Source: Bufo bufo (taxonomy: Eukaryota; Chordata; Amphibia; Anura; Bufonidae). Taken from it: a stretch of DNA of 64,000 nt. The stretch covers positions 217,137,927 through 217,201,926 of the forward strand of contig NC_053390.1 in NCBI RefSeq assembly GCF_905171765.1. Direction: 5' to 3'. Positions 54,744 to 64,000 of the stretch are shown piece by piece. The position numbers were made by a program, and so were the translations under genes. Position 1 is the stretch's first letter, and every line of letters starts with the position of its first letter. Below the pieces are notes generated by a model. It saw nothing but the letters and a program-made list of their open reading frames with translations, was not told the DNA's origin and did not search any database.

Positions 54744-55761
54744 TCAACGCGACGGCAATTTCCGCGGTTCACCAGTCATGTCAGTTTGTGACGCAGCTGC
54801 TCCAACGCTGGTCTCTCCCTTTTTGGCTTGCTTCGCTGGTGGCCGGTTACGGCCTAGTGTTCTCGGTGGCAGGTGTTGTACGCCTAGGTGATTTCTCGCC
54901 TCCTCTGCTGTTAAGTACGTAGATGTCGTGCCATCCGAATGGAATATTTTCAGAATAGCCGGGTACAAAAGCGCAAATCTGGTGTGTCTCTCGTATAGCT
55001 CTGAGCATATCCCGGAAAACTCTCTCCTCCTTCTTTGTACATCCGCCGAATAGTCCCCGAATATAAGAACTTTCTGTCCCCGGATTTCAAGGGAGGACCC
55101 CTGGCGTTTGTATTGGCGCAATATGGCTGACTTATCGGTATAGTCCAAATACTTCACTACCTGTTCCAGGTCTCAGGTCAGGACCTATACGGTGGGCTCT
55201 TTCTACCTTGCATGGTTTATCAAGCCCTAAAGCCGTCGGAATCTCATGTTCGCAAATTGCGATTAGCTCCTGAGCTGGAACCGATTCTTTTAGCCCCAGT
55301 ATGCGGAGATTGCTTCTTCGTGAGCGGTTTTCCAAATCGTCCACTTGCATTTTTAGGGCCGCTGACTCATTTACTGCTTTATCCAGCAGTGTGCACATTT
55401 TGGAGCTCGATTCCTCCAGTAACTGTATTCTGCTCTCCGCGCTTTCCAGCTTCGACCCATGCTCAGCTGCGGTCACTTGCAGAGATTGGAGCGTTAGCCC
55501 CACTGTTCTAGCCAGGGATTCCTGAAGGTCCGGTAAAATCCGATTGGCAACCTCTATCGCCAATTTCACATAATCAATGTATGTGTCGTCCCTTTGGTGA
55601 TCAGCATCTTCGGGGGTAGTCTGCTCCTCCATGACACTCTGCTGTGTAAGCAAGGGAACACCTTCCTCCACTACCTCGTTTTCCCGCGCTGCTGATTTCA
55701 AAGATTTGCTTTGGCCTTTTATCTTGCTTCTGGTCCCCATGTTAAGGATAAAACGATCCAT
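54744..55761 (-). pseudogene. L1 ORF1 (RNA-binding protein), one frameshift
   Basis: Start at 55761 or at the Met at about 55740. Residues 70-150 are coiled-coil-like (LQSLQVTAAEHGSKLESAES). The RRM-type segment begins at DDLENRSRRSNLRILGL and ERAHRIG. Near 55150 the frame shifts, and the C-terminal domain continues as KYLDYTDKSAILRQYKRQGS and GDYSADVQRRRREFSG. This is the order of vertebrate L1 ORF1p (trimeric coiled coil, RRM, CTD), which coats L1 RNA. Confidence 0.88.
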
Positions 55762-55897
55762 ATGCTCCCGCCTATCTAGCGGTTAAGATATTCTCGGAAT
55801 TTGTCCGGTATGTAGGGGTATATTTGTCCACAGAGTTCCGACTGCACGGAGCTGAGGTTAGCTGCGTCCTACCATGCTGGTGCCGGAACCGGAAGTC
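55762..55897 (-). promoter_or_regulatory. L1 5' UTR
   Basis: 136 bases between the element's 5' end and ORF1; contains GACTTCCGGTTCCGG at the very start. Short for an L1 5' UTR, but compatible with a full-length insertion. Confidence 0.55.
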
Positions 55898-55915
55898 TCC
55901 ACACCCTGCCTTTTT
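55898..55915 (+). repeat. 18 bp L1 target-site duplication (right)
   Basis: TCCACACCCTGCCTTTTT, one mismatch to 48265-48282. Confidence 0.85.
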
Positions 55916-56090
55916 ATTGGGCAATAGGAAATATGTGGCATATAAATTCCACACATAAATCAGGGTTCATTGTTCCTTGTAACCCCAAAAGGTCTGAGGA
56001 GGTCTCGATAGTTCTGGGTCCATAGTCTGTAGGAAGGAGGATGGCCCTCAGGCTTCTCCAGCAGCCCCAGTGACGGTTCAGTCCGTCACA
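55916..56090 (-). repeat. 5' LTR, second part
   Basis: Continues the LTR after the L1; matches 45756-45928, with the same CAGTCCGTCACA edge. Confidence 0.88.
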
Positions 56091-56095
56091 CCCGT
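56091..56095 (+). repeat. 5 bp target-site duplication CCCGT (right)
   Basis: Matches 45118-45122. Confidence 0.85.
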
Positions 56096-56275
56096 GTTGT
56101 ACCAGGGCAACATTTTCCAGGTCAAGTCCCCCAGACAACAAAGGAGGGAAGGACCCAAAAAAGATGCAGGGTGTGTTCCAAAAGGGGGATAAGGAAAGAC
56201 ACCATTGAGAAACCTGCCCTGAAAAACCTGGCCTGTGCATGCAGGATTGTTTAAAAATCTACCACTCATCCATGG
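56096..56275 (+). pseudogene. piggyBac transposase B, C-terminal Cys-rich finger
   Basis: Directly after the LTR target duplication, RVCSKRGIRKDT and NLACACRIV correspond to the finger that ends piggyBac transposases. This confirms that 43890-45122 was one gene with this part before the LTR element landed. Confidence 0.7.
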
Positions 56276-56391
56276 AGTATTAATTTAATTTCATCCTTTA
56301 TGTACCCTGTTGTTTTACCATCTTATATCTCTGATTTAGTCTGCATAGCTTACATATCCACTTTTCACCAACCACTACATAGTCATTTCTG

Positions 56392-57200
56392 TGAAACACC
56401 TGTTAGGTCAAAAGTGCCCTTTCTTAAAATGTTCGTACGGGCGTGCACTTTCCAAAATGTCACTTCTTGCGGTTTTAAATTTCTGGGGACCTCAGGAATT
56501 TTTTTAATGCGACATGGCAACTAAAATCCATGTCTGCCAATTCAGGCCTGCCAGCAAAATCCATATTTTGCTGTTTGCCTGCTGTGCGCCCATACAGCAG
56601 GCTACAAGCACATTTTGGGTGTTTCCTGAATGAGAAGAAAATGAGGAACACATACTGGGGTGCATTTTATCCTTTAACCCCTTGTGAAAGTGAAAAATTA
56701 GGGTCTGCTAGTAATTTTTCATTTTCACAAATGTGTGCTTTGAAATCCTTTAACAAGTGTTTCTGCCTTCTGTGAGACACCTGTTTGCTGAAAAGTACCC
56801 TTTCCACCACTTAATATGTTTGTACGGGGGTGCTCTTTCCAAAATGGGGTCACTTCTTGAAGTTTTTAATTTCTAGGGGACCTGAGGAATTTTTTTTAAT
56901 GCAACATGGCACCTAAAATCCATGCCTGACAATTCAGGTCAGCAAAATCCATATTTTGCTGTTTGACTCTAGAGCCCTGCTGTGCGCCCATACATCATCT
57001 TTTGAGCACATATGGGGTGTTGCCGTATTCGGGGGGAAATGGGTAACAAAATATAGGGTGCATTTTGTCCTGTTATCTTTTGGGAAAGTGAAAAATGTGG
57101 GCGTAAAGCAACTTTTTCTAGAAAAAAATTTAAATTTTCATTTTCACTGCCAAGTGTTTCCTAATTCTAGGAATCACCTTTGAGGTCAAAGTGCTCACTA
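56392..57200 (+). repeat. About 380 bp tandem repeat behind piggyBac B (2 units and a partial)
   Basis: Units start near 56392 and 56774 with GTGARACACCTGTT; both contain CTTTCCAAAATG, ATCCATATTTTGCTGTTTG and CTGTGCGCCCATAC. TTTCCAAAATGGGGTCAC at 56838 also occurs in the array behind piggyBac A. Confidence 0.75.
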
Positions 57201-58708
57201 CACACCTTGAAAGATACCTTGAGGGGTGTAGATAGTCCATGTACAAAACATGTGTTGAAACGATATAATAAAATGGCGGTATGCATAAGATGGTGGTTTA
57301 ACTGTTCAATCTTGTCATTCAACATAAAATGGTGGATATATTTCTCTCTTGAGTATCTCTACTCTCACTTTAAATTATTTAGGCACTTTATGATCTCTCT
57401 GAGAGGTATATCTGAGGTCTAACTAATAGTTCTGCTTGCTCAACTTGGTTTGCAGTTTGCAGTATGCAATTGCTTATGATCTGGTATGAGCAGTTCGTAG
57501 TTTGTATGCAATTTGTATGGAATCTGGTTTTTATGCTTGCAATTTGTATTTGCAATTGGTGGAACTGTAAGTAAACACATATATATCTAGTTCAGTATAC
57601 AGTTCTAAACACAATACTAACAATATGAACATTATATAACTGTTTTAACTACCTATTTTGGCCTCTTGCTCCCATAGAACTCAGCTCTCAGTGGAGTGAA
57701 TGTCTCTTCAGCTCCTGTCTTTGGTGAATAATGATTCTAGCAGCTCCTACTAGGGGAATTCCCAGACAGGCTGTGTGTGAGGCTGGCTGTGATTGGTGAA
57801 AACTCTTGCTGTGTGAGAAGCTTCTGCCAAGCAACAACAGATTAACACTGCTTTCTGTTGTTTCTGCTGTGTTACTGAGCTTACCTTACACTACAAAATG
57901 AATCTTAAAGACATATTATCTTATTCTGCTTCTGTGAACACAGTAAATAACTATGCATTTGTCTTTAACACACAACATAGGAACTGTATTAAGGCTATTG
58001 GCAGGTTTAGTTGCATACACATATAAGCTATACTAGCAACCTAGGACAGGTCTTAGCTGGCCAGCTACAACTATTTTGTATCAAAAGCAATTCATTGTGG
58101 GTACTTGTGCAGCTAACAGATTACTGATTATTGGGAGCGTGGCTCTTGGAATATTGGTTTTCAATTAGCAGTCCATGCTTACTTGTTAATGTGTTGTATG
58201 AAGGCTGGAGAGTGGAATTTTAGGGAGATGGGAATATTTCTGGTTTTCTTTTTTAATGTTTTTATTATTTTTATTTTCAAAGATATAACCTTACATATGT
58301 GAGTATGGGGTCACATTATGCACTATTTTGGCTTAATTAAATTTTTTGGTGGCTGAAAGGTTGGCTATGATTAAATGCTCATTAGTTGCATCCTTCTTGA
58401 TGGAAGGTGGATGTGTTTGCAGTTCCTCCATTATTTGGGGGTTTTGGTATTACTCCTACTTGCATATATTTTGGCTACTAGCATATATATTTTTTTTACA
58501 ACTGTATAACTCTGTTTCTCTATTTAATTTATTTGAATTGACCTCAAATGATTATATATGTGAACTCTAACAGACATTAGATTTGTATATTTAGTATTCT
58601 ATTTTGTACTGTTTGTAGATTTTTTAAAGACTTCGTTAGTGTTTATCCCCCTTTCTTACCAGGCCAATTTTTAAGTTTTAGCAATGGGCCTATCTAACTG
58701 CAAATAAC
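57201..58708. other. Unassigned 1.5 kb
   Basis: AT-rich. 57440-57560 has irregular repeats of TTTGCAGTTTGCA and CAATTTGTATTTGCAATT. No TIR, LTR or reading frame was recognised. Confidence 0.45.
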
Positions 58709-59373
58709 TACCGTACTTTTTCTACTATAAAATGCACCTAGGATTTAGAGGAGGAAAATAAGAAAATAAATATTTTTCATTACACCTCAGATTAGACCCC
58801 CAATTCTTATCAGACCTCAGAACAGACCCTAAAAATCCGAACCCCAAGCTCCATCAGACCTCAGATTAGACCCCAAGCTCCATCAACTTCAGATCAGACC
58901 CCCATCAGCTTTGGATCAAACCCCCCAACCTCCATCAGCCTCAGATTAGACCCCATCAGCCTCAGATTAGACCCCCCATCAGACCCCATCAGCCGCAGGG
59001 CAGACATTAAAAAAAAAAAAAAAAAAAAATTACCTTGTTTGCTCCGGACGGCGCTGCCACTCTCCAGATCCAGGACTCACCGGTCCCTGCTCTTCTTCTG
59101 GCCTGCACTGTGATCTTATGCTGCAGAGCGTCAGGTCTATATGCACAATGTCCTGACGCTGTATGCAGTTAAGACATAGTGCAGGGTGTCATCCGGAAGA
59201 AGATTAGGGAAGGCGAGTAGAGCCAGTGCAGTGCTATCTTCTCTGCTCCCCAGGTCTCATGCATGCTGAGGACCGCTTCTATAATGGAAGCGGTCATGAG
59301 TATTTGGACTATAAGGTGCACTGCCATTTTGCCCTCACTTTCGGGGGAAGAAGTGTATAATCCGAAAAATACA
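58709..59373. mobile_element. CCG-ended MITE copy (0.66 kb)
   Basis: Left TACCGTACTTTTTCTAC, right TCCGAAAAATACAG; the inner words ACCTAGGATTTAGAGGAGGA and GGTGCACT are shared with the copy at 62041. Tandem CATCAGCCTCAGATTAGACC words and an A21 tract at about 59008 lie inside. Confidence 0.7.
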
Positions 59374-59395
59374 GCATTTCATTTCTGAGCCAACC

Positions 59396-60974
59396 TACAG
59401 TGAGGAACAGAAGTATTTGAACACCCTGCGATTTTGCAAGTTCTCCCACTTAGAAATCATGGAGTGGTCTGAAATTCACATTGTAAGTGCATTCCCACTC
59501 TTAGAGACAGAATAAATAAATAAAAATTGGAAATCACATTGTATGATTTTTAAAGAATTTATTTGTCTTGCACTGCTGAACATAAGTATTTGAACACCTG
59601 AGAAAATCAGTGTTAATATTTGGTACAGAAGCCTTTGTTTGCAATTACAGAGGTCAAACGTTTCCTGTAGTTCTTGACCAGGTTTGCACACACTGCAACA
59701 GGGATTTTGGCCCATTCCTCCACACAGATCTCCCCTAGATCTGTCAGTTTTCGGGGCTGTCGCTGAGCAACATGGAGTTTCAGCTCCCTCCAAAGATGTT
59801 CTATTGGATTTAGGTCTGGAGACTTGCTAGGCCATTCCAGAATCTTGATATGCTTCTTACGGAGCCACTCCTTGGTTATCCTGGCTGTGTGCTTCGGGTC
59901 ATTGTCATGTTGGAAGACGCAGCCACGACCCATCTTCAATGCTCTGACTGAGGGAAGGAGGTTGTTGCTCAAAATCTCACACTAATGGCCCCATTCATCC
60001 TCTCCTTAATACAGTGCAGTCGTCCTGTCCCCTTCGCAGAAAACCACCCCCAAAGCATGATGTTACCACCCCCATGCTTCACAGTAGGGATGGTGTTCTT
60101 GGGATGTAACTCATCCTTCTTTTTACTCCAAGCACGAGTGAAGTTTAGACCAAAAAGTTCTACTTTGGTCTCATCTGACCACATGACTTTCTCCCATGCC
60201 TCCCCTGGATCATCCAGATGGTCACTGGCAAACTTCAGACGAGCCTGGACATGTGATGACTTGAGCAGGGGAACCTTCTGTGCAATGCATGATTTGAAAC
60301 CATGACGGCGTAGTGTTCTACCGACAGTGACCTTTGAAACTGTGGTCCCAGATCTTTTCATGTCATTGACCAGCTCCTTCCTTGTAGTTCTGGGCTGATT
60401 CCTCACCTTTCTTATCATCAGTGATACACCATGAGGTGATATCTTGTATGGAGCCCCAGTCCGGGGGAGACTGACAGTCATCTTTAGCCTCTTCCATTTT
60501 CTAACAATTGCTCCAACAGTTGATCTATTCTCACCAAGCTGCTTGGCAATTGTTCCCATAGCCCTTTCCAGCCTTGTGGAGGTTCACAATTTTGTCTCTG
60601 GTGTCTTTTGACAGCTGTTTGGTCTTGCCCATGGTAGTAGTTGGCATCTGACTGACTATGTGATGGACAGGGGTCTTTAAAGAGCTCAGACAGGTGCTAC
60701 TAAGTTAGATTAATGAGTGGAGTAGAGGTGGACTTTATAAAGGCACAGTAACAGGTCTTTGAGAACCAGAATTCTTGCTGTTTATCAGGTGTTCAAATAC
60801 TTATGTTCAGCAGTGCAAGACAAATACATTGCGATTTCCTGAATTTTATTTTTTTTATTCTGTCTCTCAGCGTGGGAATGCACCTACAATGTGAATTTCA
60901 GACCCCTTCATGATTTCTAAGTGGGAGAACTTGCAAAATCGCAGGGTGTTCAAATACTTCTGTTCCTCACTGTA
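59396..60974 (-). mobile_element. Tc1-like element D
   Basis: TIRs TACAGTGAGGAACAGAAGTA and their inverse lie in TA at 59396-59397 and 60973-60974; the inner ends are inverted for about 200 bases. Length 1.58 kb is normal for this Tc1 family. Confidence 0.93.
59613..60632 (-). pseudogene. Tc1 transposase D (DD34E), two frameshifts
   Basis: The start [20 protein letters not shown] at 60632 leads, after a frameshift near 60560, into [20 protein letters not shown], the HTH, and [12 protein letters not shown] (first Asp). It then shifts again near 59975, continuing [18 protein letters not shown] (second Asp) and NPIEHLW (Glu), to GFCTKY at 59613. With 34 residues between Asp and Glu it is a DD34E enzyme. 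Both frameshifts are small, so the copy is fairly young. Confidence 0.92.
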
Positions 60975-61180
60975 CATGTATTTGATATTATTTTTTCTCA
61001 GGACACATTAGAACTTTCTTTTGTGCTATTAGGTGACAGAAATAATATTTTAAAAACTGAAAACGATAAAATATTTTTTTTTTACTTTTATAAAAAAAAT
61101 TCTGTTACAAAAGATTTCAAGGCAAAACATTTCTAAAACCCTTACCATATAAGGTAACATAAGGTTTTATTTTCCATACT
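60975..61180. other. AT-rich, nothing recognised
   Basis: No element ends or coding signal. Confidence 0.4.
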
Positions 61181-61781
61181 CACAAGTATAAATAGGTAAC
61201 AAGCATGTAGTAAAACCACAGTGCGCTGATTAAAAGCCCTACCCTGGGCTTTTTGCCTACTTTCTGCTTCTTCCGAGGGATGAATAGTGTATGTACACTT
61301 CGATATTTATAGGTGTCCAATATCAAAAATTAAATCACCTAAAAAAATATACATAAAGGCTTGTATCATGAGGTATCTGTTTTTGTTTACTGTGTTTTGT
61401 CAGTACCTTATTTATATGGACTCCCTGATGAACCCTTGATGGGGGAAACACGTTGGGGTAAGAAGACGTAAGGTTGTCGATTAGGGCCTTAATAGGGTCA
61501 ATCAGGAGAGGCAGGAGGACGGAGACACTCCATCAGGGGTTGTCTCCGGGCTGATCGTGAGCATAGGGTGTTTTCAGGGACATCTCCCTACCAAACTGTC
61601 TCCCCTCATACCCTTATTGACCTCAGGCCTGGACTTTCTCTCTCTTGTATTTTGCCTATTATTTTTTTAGACTTACCTACGGTCTAGTGCTGCGTATATG
61701 CGTAGTAAGTTTCAATGGGTCTATTTTAAATGAACGTAATAAATTTGTGTATTTCAAGGGTCCTTTATTTTTTGTTTTGGC
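61181..61781. mobile_element. Penelope-like 3' scrap
   Basis: Assigned only because it holds a hammerhead-like motif (61420-61459) with the same layout as the one in the Penelope-like element at 35556. No RT or endonuclease sequence was seen. Confidence 0.45.
61420..61459 (+). ncRNA. Second hammerhead-ribozyme-like motif
   Basis: CTGATGA (61425-61431), an extra A, CCC-TTGAT-GGG stem, GAAA (61445-61448), minimal stem III (AC/GT) and a GTT triplet (61452-61454). ACTCC before and GGGGT after can form a five-pair stem I. As at 35556 there is an extra A after the CUGANGA core, and the base before GAAA is G rather than C. Confidence 0.5.
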
Positions 61782-61868
61782 ACATTACACGAGCCAATCA
61801 AAGAAAAACGCTGTGGGAAGCTGTCGGCAGGCGTGTTTCTGTTTCACGACAATGCTCCAGCTCACAAG
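61782..61868 (+). pseudogene. mariner transposase fragment, part 1
   Basis: Reads LHEPIKEKRCGKLSAGVFLF and HDNAPAHK, the second catalytic Asp region of mariner transposases. It is interrupted by the hAT-N element at 61869 and continues at 63466. Confidence 0.75.
61861..61868 (+). repeat. 8 bp target-site duplication CTCACAAG (left)
   Basis: Repeated at 63466-63473. Confidence 0.92.
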
Positions 61869-62040
61869 CAGGGCTGTGGAGTCGGAGTCGAGGAGTCGGA
61901 GTCAGAGGCAATTTTGGGTACCTGGAGTCGGAGTTGGCAAAAAATGAACCGACTCCGACTCCTACTAGATTTAAATTGGAATAAAAAATAAAAAAAAGCA
62001 AGTTTAAATGTGGCAATTCACAAAAAGTTATAATTAATTA

Positions 62041-62799
62041 CCGTATTTTTCGCCCTATAAGACGCACCTGCCCATAAGACGCACCTAGATTTTTGAGGAG
62101 GAAAATAAGAAAAAATATATATTTTTAACCAAAAGGTGTGCTTTTGGTGGGTTTTGAACTAATGGTGGTCTGTGGATGACACAATTATGGGGGCATCTGT
62201 GGATGGCACTGTTATGGGGGCATCTGTGGATGGCACTGTTATGTGGGATCATTGTGGGGGCATCTGTGGATTGCACTGTTATGGGGGCATCTGTGGATCA
62301 CACATATATAGCATCTTATCTTATGTGTCATCCACAGATCCCCCACTAACTTTTTGGCAGTCAGGAGGCCGGGCGGGCGCTCGCAGCGTAGCTCACTACG
62401 TCACACGCCTGCACCGCCTGCTTCATTCATAAAGTGGGGCAGAGCAGGCGCGTGACGTAGTGAGCTACGCTACGAGCGCCCGCCTGCCTGGCCTCCTGAC
62501 TGCCAAGAAGTTAGTAGTAAGTAGTACAGCGCTAGATTTAAGATGATTGGAATACTTTAACAATACCCACAAGTTAGATATGATTACCGTATACTACAGT
62601 GAGCGGGGCCCGGTGTAGTAGAATACAGTGACTGCACCGGGCCCCGCTGCCAATACAGAAACAGATGCAGGCACCCAGCCCCTCCTCCCTCTCAGCCTAT
62701 TCACCGGACGGTTGCAGCATTCGCCCCCCATAAGACACACTGCTATTTTTCCCCCACTTTTGGGGGGGAAAAGTGCGTCTTATAGGGCGAAAAATACGG
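62041..62799. mobile_element. CCGTATTTTTCGCCCTATAA-ended MITE (0.76 kb)
   Basis: Exact inverted ends in TA (62039-62040 and 62800-62801). Contains a minisatellite (62165-62300, TGTGGATGGCACTGTTATGG units) and a palindrome (62350-62520, GCAGTCAGGAGGCC... against its complement). Confidence 0.88.
62165..62300 (+). repeat. Minisatellite related to 36695-37200
   Basis: Five units containing TGTGGATGGCACTGTTATGG and GGGGGCATC. Confidence 0.85.
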
Positions 62800-62801
62800 T
62801 A

Positions 62802-63264
62802 CTTCTCTACTGTAAGAAAAAAGGCCAATGCATGCAGTGCGTCACGTTACCGCAAAACGAACACGTTAAGTGACCGTGAAGAAGCATGTTTTTCATATGC
62901 TTCACTATATGGCACGCAACACACAGTTAAGGAGCGGCAATACTTATACTTTCCATTGTGTTGTGTTCCGCTGTTACAGGGAACGCAGCGCCCATAGTTA
63001 ACATAGCCTCTCACTGATAACTGATTAAGTAAATATGTTTTTTGCAGGACTAGAGACACTTGTATAAGTAAAGGGAATGGATAGTCAATAGTTCAAGACT
63101 GAAGCTGTAAACCATTTGAAAGACTGCTGTCATTCAGCTAAGGCTATAAAAACTTGTAAACTCAGATTGTTAGCTTAAACTTTAAACATGACTATGGGAT
63201 TCTACTAGGGAAATCATGTTTTAAAATAAATGCCCCTTCCTGGATCCTCCCACTGCCCTATCAT
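62802..63264. other. Remaining interior of the hAT-N element
   Basis: No gene; contains a short inverted pair GTGTTGTGTTCCGC / GCACGCAACACAC of no clear meaning. Confidence 0.4.
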
Positions 63265-63465
63265 CAGCAGATCAGAGCACAAAGGAGAAGGCAGCAGCTT
63301 CCTAGCCAGTAGTTCTGTGGTAATGACATGTATGTTGCCTTTCTTTCCTTCAAGGAATGTATAAAATACATTTGCATATTAAATACAGAGGAGTCGGAGT
63401 CGGGGGAGTCGGAAGTTCCAACAACTGAAGAGTCAGAGCATTTATCTACCGACTCCACAGCCCTG

Positions 63466-63600
63466 CTCACAAGTCTCACAAATCACAAGCTGCTATAAGG
63501 GAATGCAGCTTCATGAAGCTTAACCATCCACCCTACAGTCTAGACCTGGCTTCTAGTAATTACCTATCCTGAGGACCCCTCCAGACAGTGCCACATGTTG
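63466..63600 (+). pseudogene. mariner transposase fragment, part 2
   Basis: After the CTCACAAG duplication the frame continues HKSHKSQAAIRECSFMKLNH and PPYSLDLASSNYLS, then a stop. Mariners have YSPDLAPSDY here; the third catalytic Asp is replaced by Asn. Together with 61782-61868 it represents only the central third of the protein. Confidence 0.75.
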
Positions 63601-63793
63601 GCTTAGGCTGCAGGGCAAGGGAGCTAACAGCTTGTTTGTATTAGTGTATCTTGTGCAACTACATCTACATCAATTGAAGCAGGACATTTCAAAATCCTTT
63701 ATATACGTCGGGGATATAAAGCAAAAGGCTTTATATAAAAGAAAGGATGAAAGAAAAAATTTCAAATGATTATTGATCCTCGAGGTGGACATA
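63601..63793. other. Unassigned
   Basis: No feature recognised. Confidence 0.4.
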
Positions 63794-64000
63794 TACAGTA
63801 CAGACCAAAAGTTTGGACACACCTTCTCATTCAAAGAGTTTTCTTTATTTTCATGACTATGAAAATTGTAGATTCACACTGAAGGTATCAAAACTATGGC
63901 ATCCACACATGTGGAATTATATACATAACAAACAAGTGTGAAACAACTGAAAATATGTCATATTCTAGGTTCTTCAAAGTAGCCACCTTTTGCTTTGATT
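63794..64000 (+). mobile_element. Tc1-like element C, second copy (cut by window end)
   Basis: TACAGTACAGACCAAAAGTT at 63794 is followed by sequence nearly identical to 49957-50160. A TA precedes it. The rest lies beyond the window. Confidence 0.88.

Larger units (their letters stand above)
48283..55897 (-). mobile_element. L1-type LINE, apparently full length, inside the 5' LTR
   Basis: Read on the minus strand it starts at 55897 with GACTTCCGGTTCCGGCACC, a plausible full-length L1 5' end. It encodes ORF1 and ORF2 and ends with AATAAA and an A tail (T run at 48281-48287). The 18 bp duplication marks target-primed insertion. Two Tc1-type elements are inserted in its 3' half (48510-49563 and 49957-50899). 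Without them it is about 5.6 kb. Confidence 0.9.
45123..56090 (-). mobile_element. Non-autonomous LTR retrotransposon inside piggyBac B
   Basis: Two LTRs of about 806-813 bases (45123-45928 and 47651-56090, the latter split by an L1) enclose a 1.7 kb internal region. In minus orientation each LTR starts TGTGACGGACTGAACC and ends in ...TTACA. The polypurine tract TTGGGAGGGGAGAAA (45929-45943) directly precedes the 3' LTR. A GGTGGCAGCAGTGGGG primer-site-like sequence follows the 5' LTR. The duplication CCCGT flanks the whole. No RT, protease or integrase was found, so it must have moved in trans. Confidence 0.88.
43890..57200 (+). mobile_element. piggyBac element B, heavily decayed and split
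   Basis: Coding remnants run from 43890 to 45122 and resume after an LTR element at 56096-56270 with the C-terminal Cys-rich finger. A diverged tandem array (56392-57200) then follows, as an inverted array follows the gene in piggyBac A. The TTAA ends were not identified. Confidence 0.75.
61869..63465. mobile_element. Non-autonomous hAT element (CAGGGCTGTGGAGTCGGAGT type)
   Basis: TIRs CAGGGCTGTGGAGTCGG and CCGACTCCACAGCCCTG, flanked by the 8 bp duplication CTCACAAG, with GAGTCGGAGTCG repeats just inside both ends. No transposase. A CCG-ended MITE (62041-62799) is inserted in it. Elements with this TIR are common in amphibians and fishes. Confidence 0.92.

Overview
This window looks like intergenic DNA from an anuran (frog or toad) genome. 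The evidence is vertebrate-type eukaryotic repeats throughout: T2-like MITEs with TTAA flanks, Tc1/mariner, hAT, piggyBac, L1 and CR1 LINEs and a Penelope-like element. It also carries subterminal TTCGGGTTCG-type hAT ends and TIR MITEs of kinds I associate with frogs. The species cannot be fixed from the sequence; a neobatrachian is my guess only. I found no host protein gene, tRNA, rRNA or CRISPR. Nearly every long reading frame is transposon coding sequence or a frame running through a tandem array.

Layout. 9-6028: piggyBac element A (minus-strand transposase, TTAA ends, mirrored hairpin ends, internal inverted-repeat array). 6064-11004: T2 MITE, split CR1 fragment, a 2.1 kb non-autonomous hAT with an 8 bp TSD and a nested foldback, then a T2-type foldback. 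11.0-17.1 kb: minisatellite, three MITEs and a 2.1 kb giant foldback. 17934-30168: a Tc1 element split by a 10.6 kb hAT element (8 bp TSD) that carries a BED-finger transposase pseudogene and three satellite-like arrays. 30.2-32.5 kb: CR1 3' end and an L1 ORF2 fragment. 32792-38900: remnant of a second hAT, interrupted by a Penelope-like element with RT, GIY-YIG and a hammerhead-like motif, and by a CCG-ended MITE. 39-43.9 kb: MITE fragments, a possible solo LTR and a palindrome. 43890-57200: a decayed piggyBac B split by a non-autonomous LTR element (5 bp TSD), whose 5' LTR is split by an L1 (18 bp TSD), itself split by two Tc1 elements. 58.7-64.0 kb: CCG-ended MITE, Tc1, Penelope-like scrap with a second hammerhead-like motif, and a mariner fragment split by a hAT-N that contains another MITE. 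The window ends inside another Tc1 copy.

How the parts relate. The genes do not form a pathway. They are independent selfish elements whose nesting, proven by target-site duplications, gives a relative insertion order. All identified transposases and RTs are broken by stops, frameshifts or deletions, except one 289-codon Tc1 frame that is open but lacks the segment between its first two catalytic Asp residues. The most interesting structures are the satellite arrays inside the hAT element, the mirrored hairpin ends of piggyBac A, the giant foldback, and the two hammerhead-like motifs.
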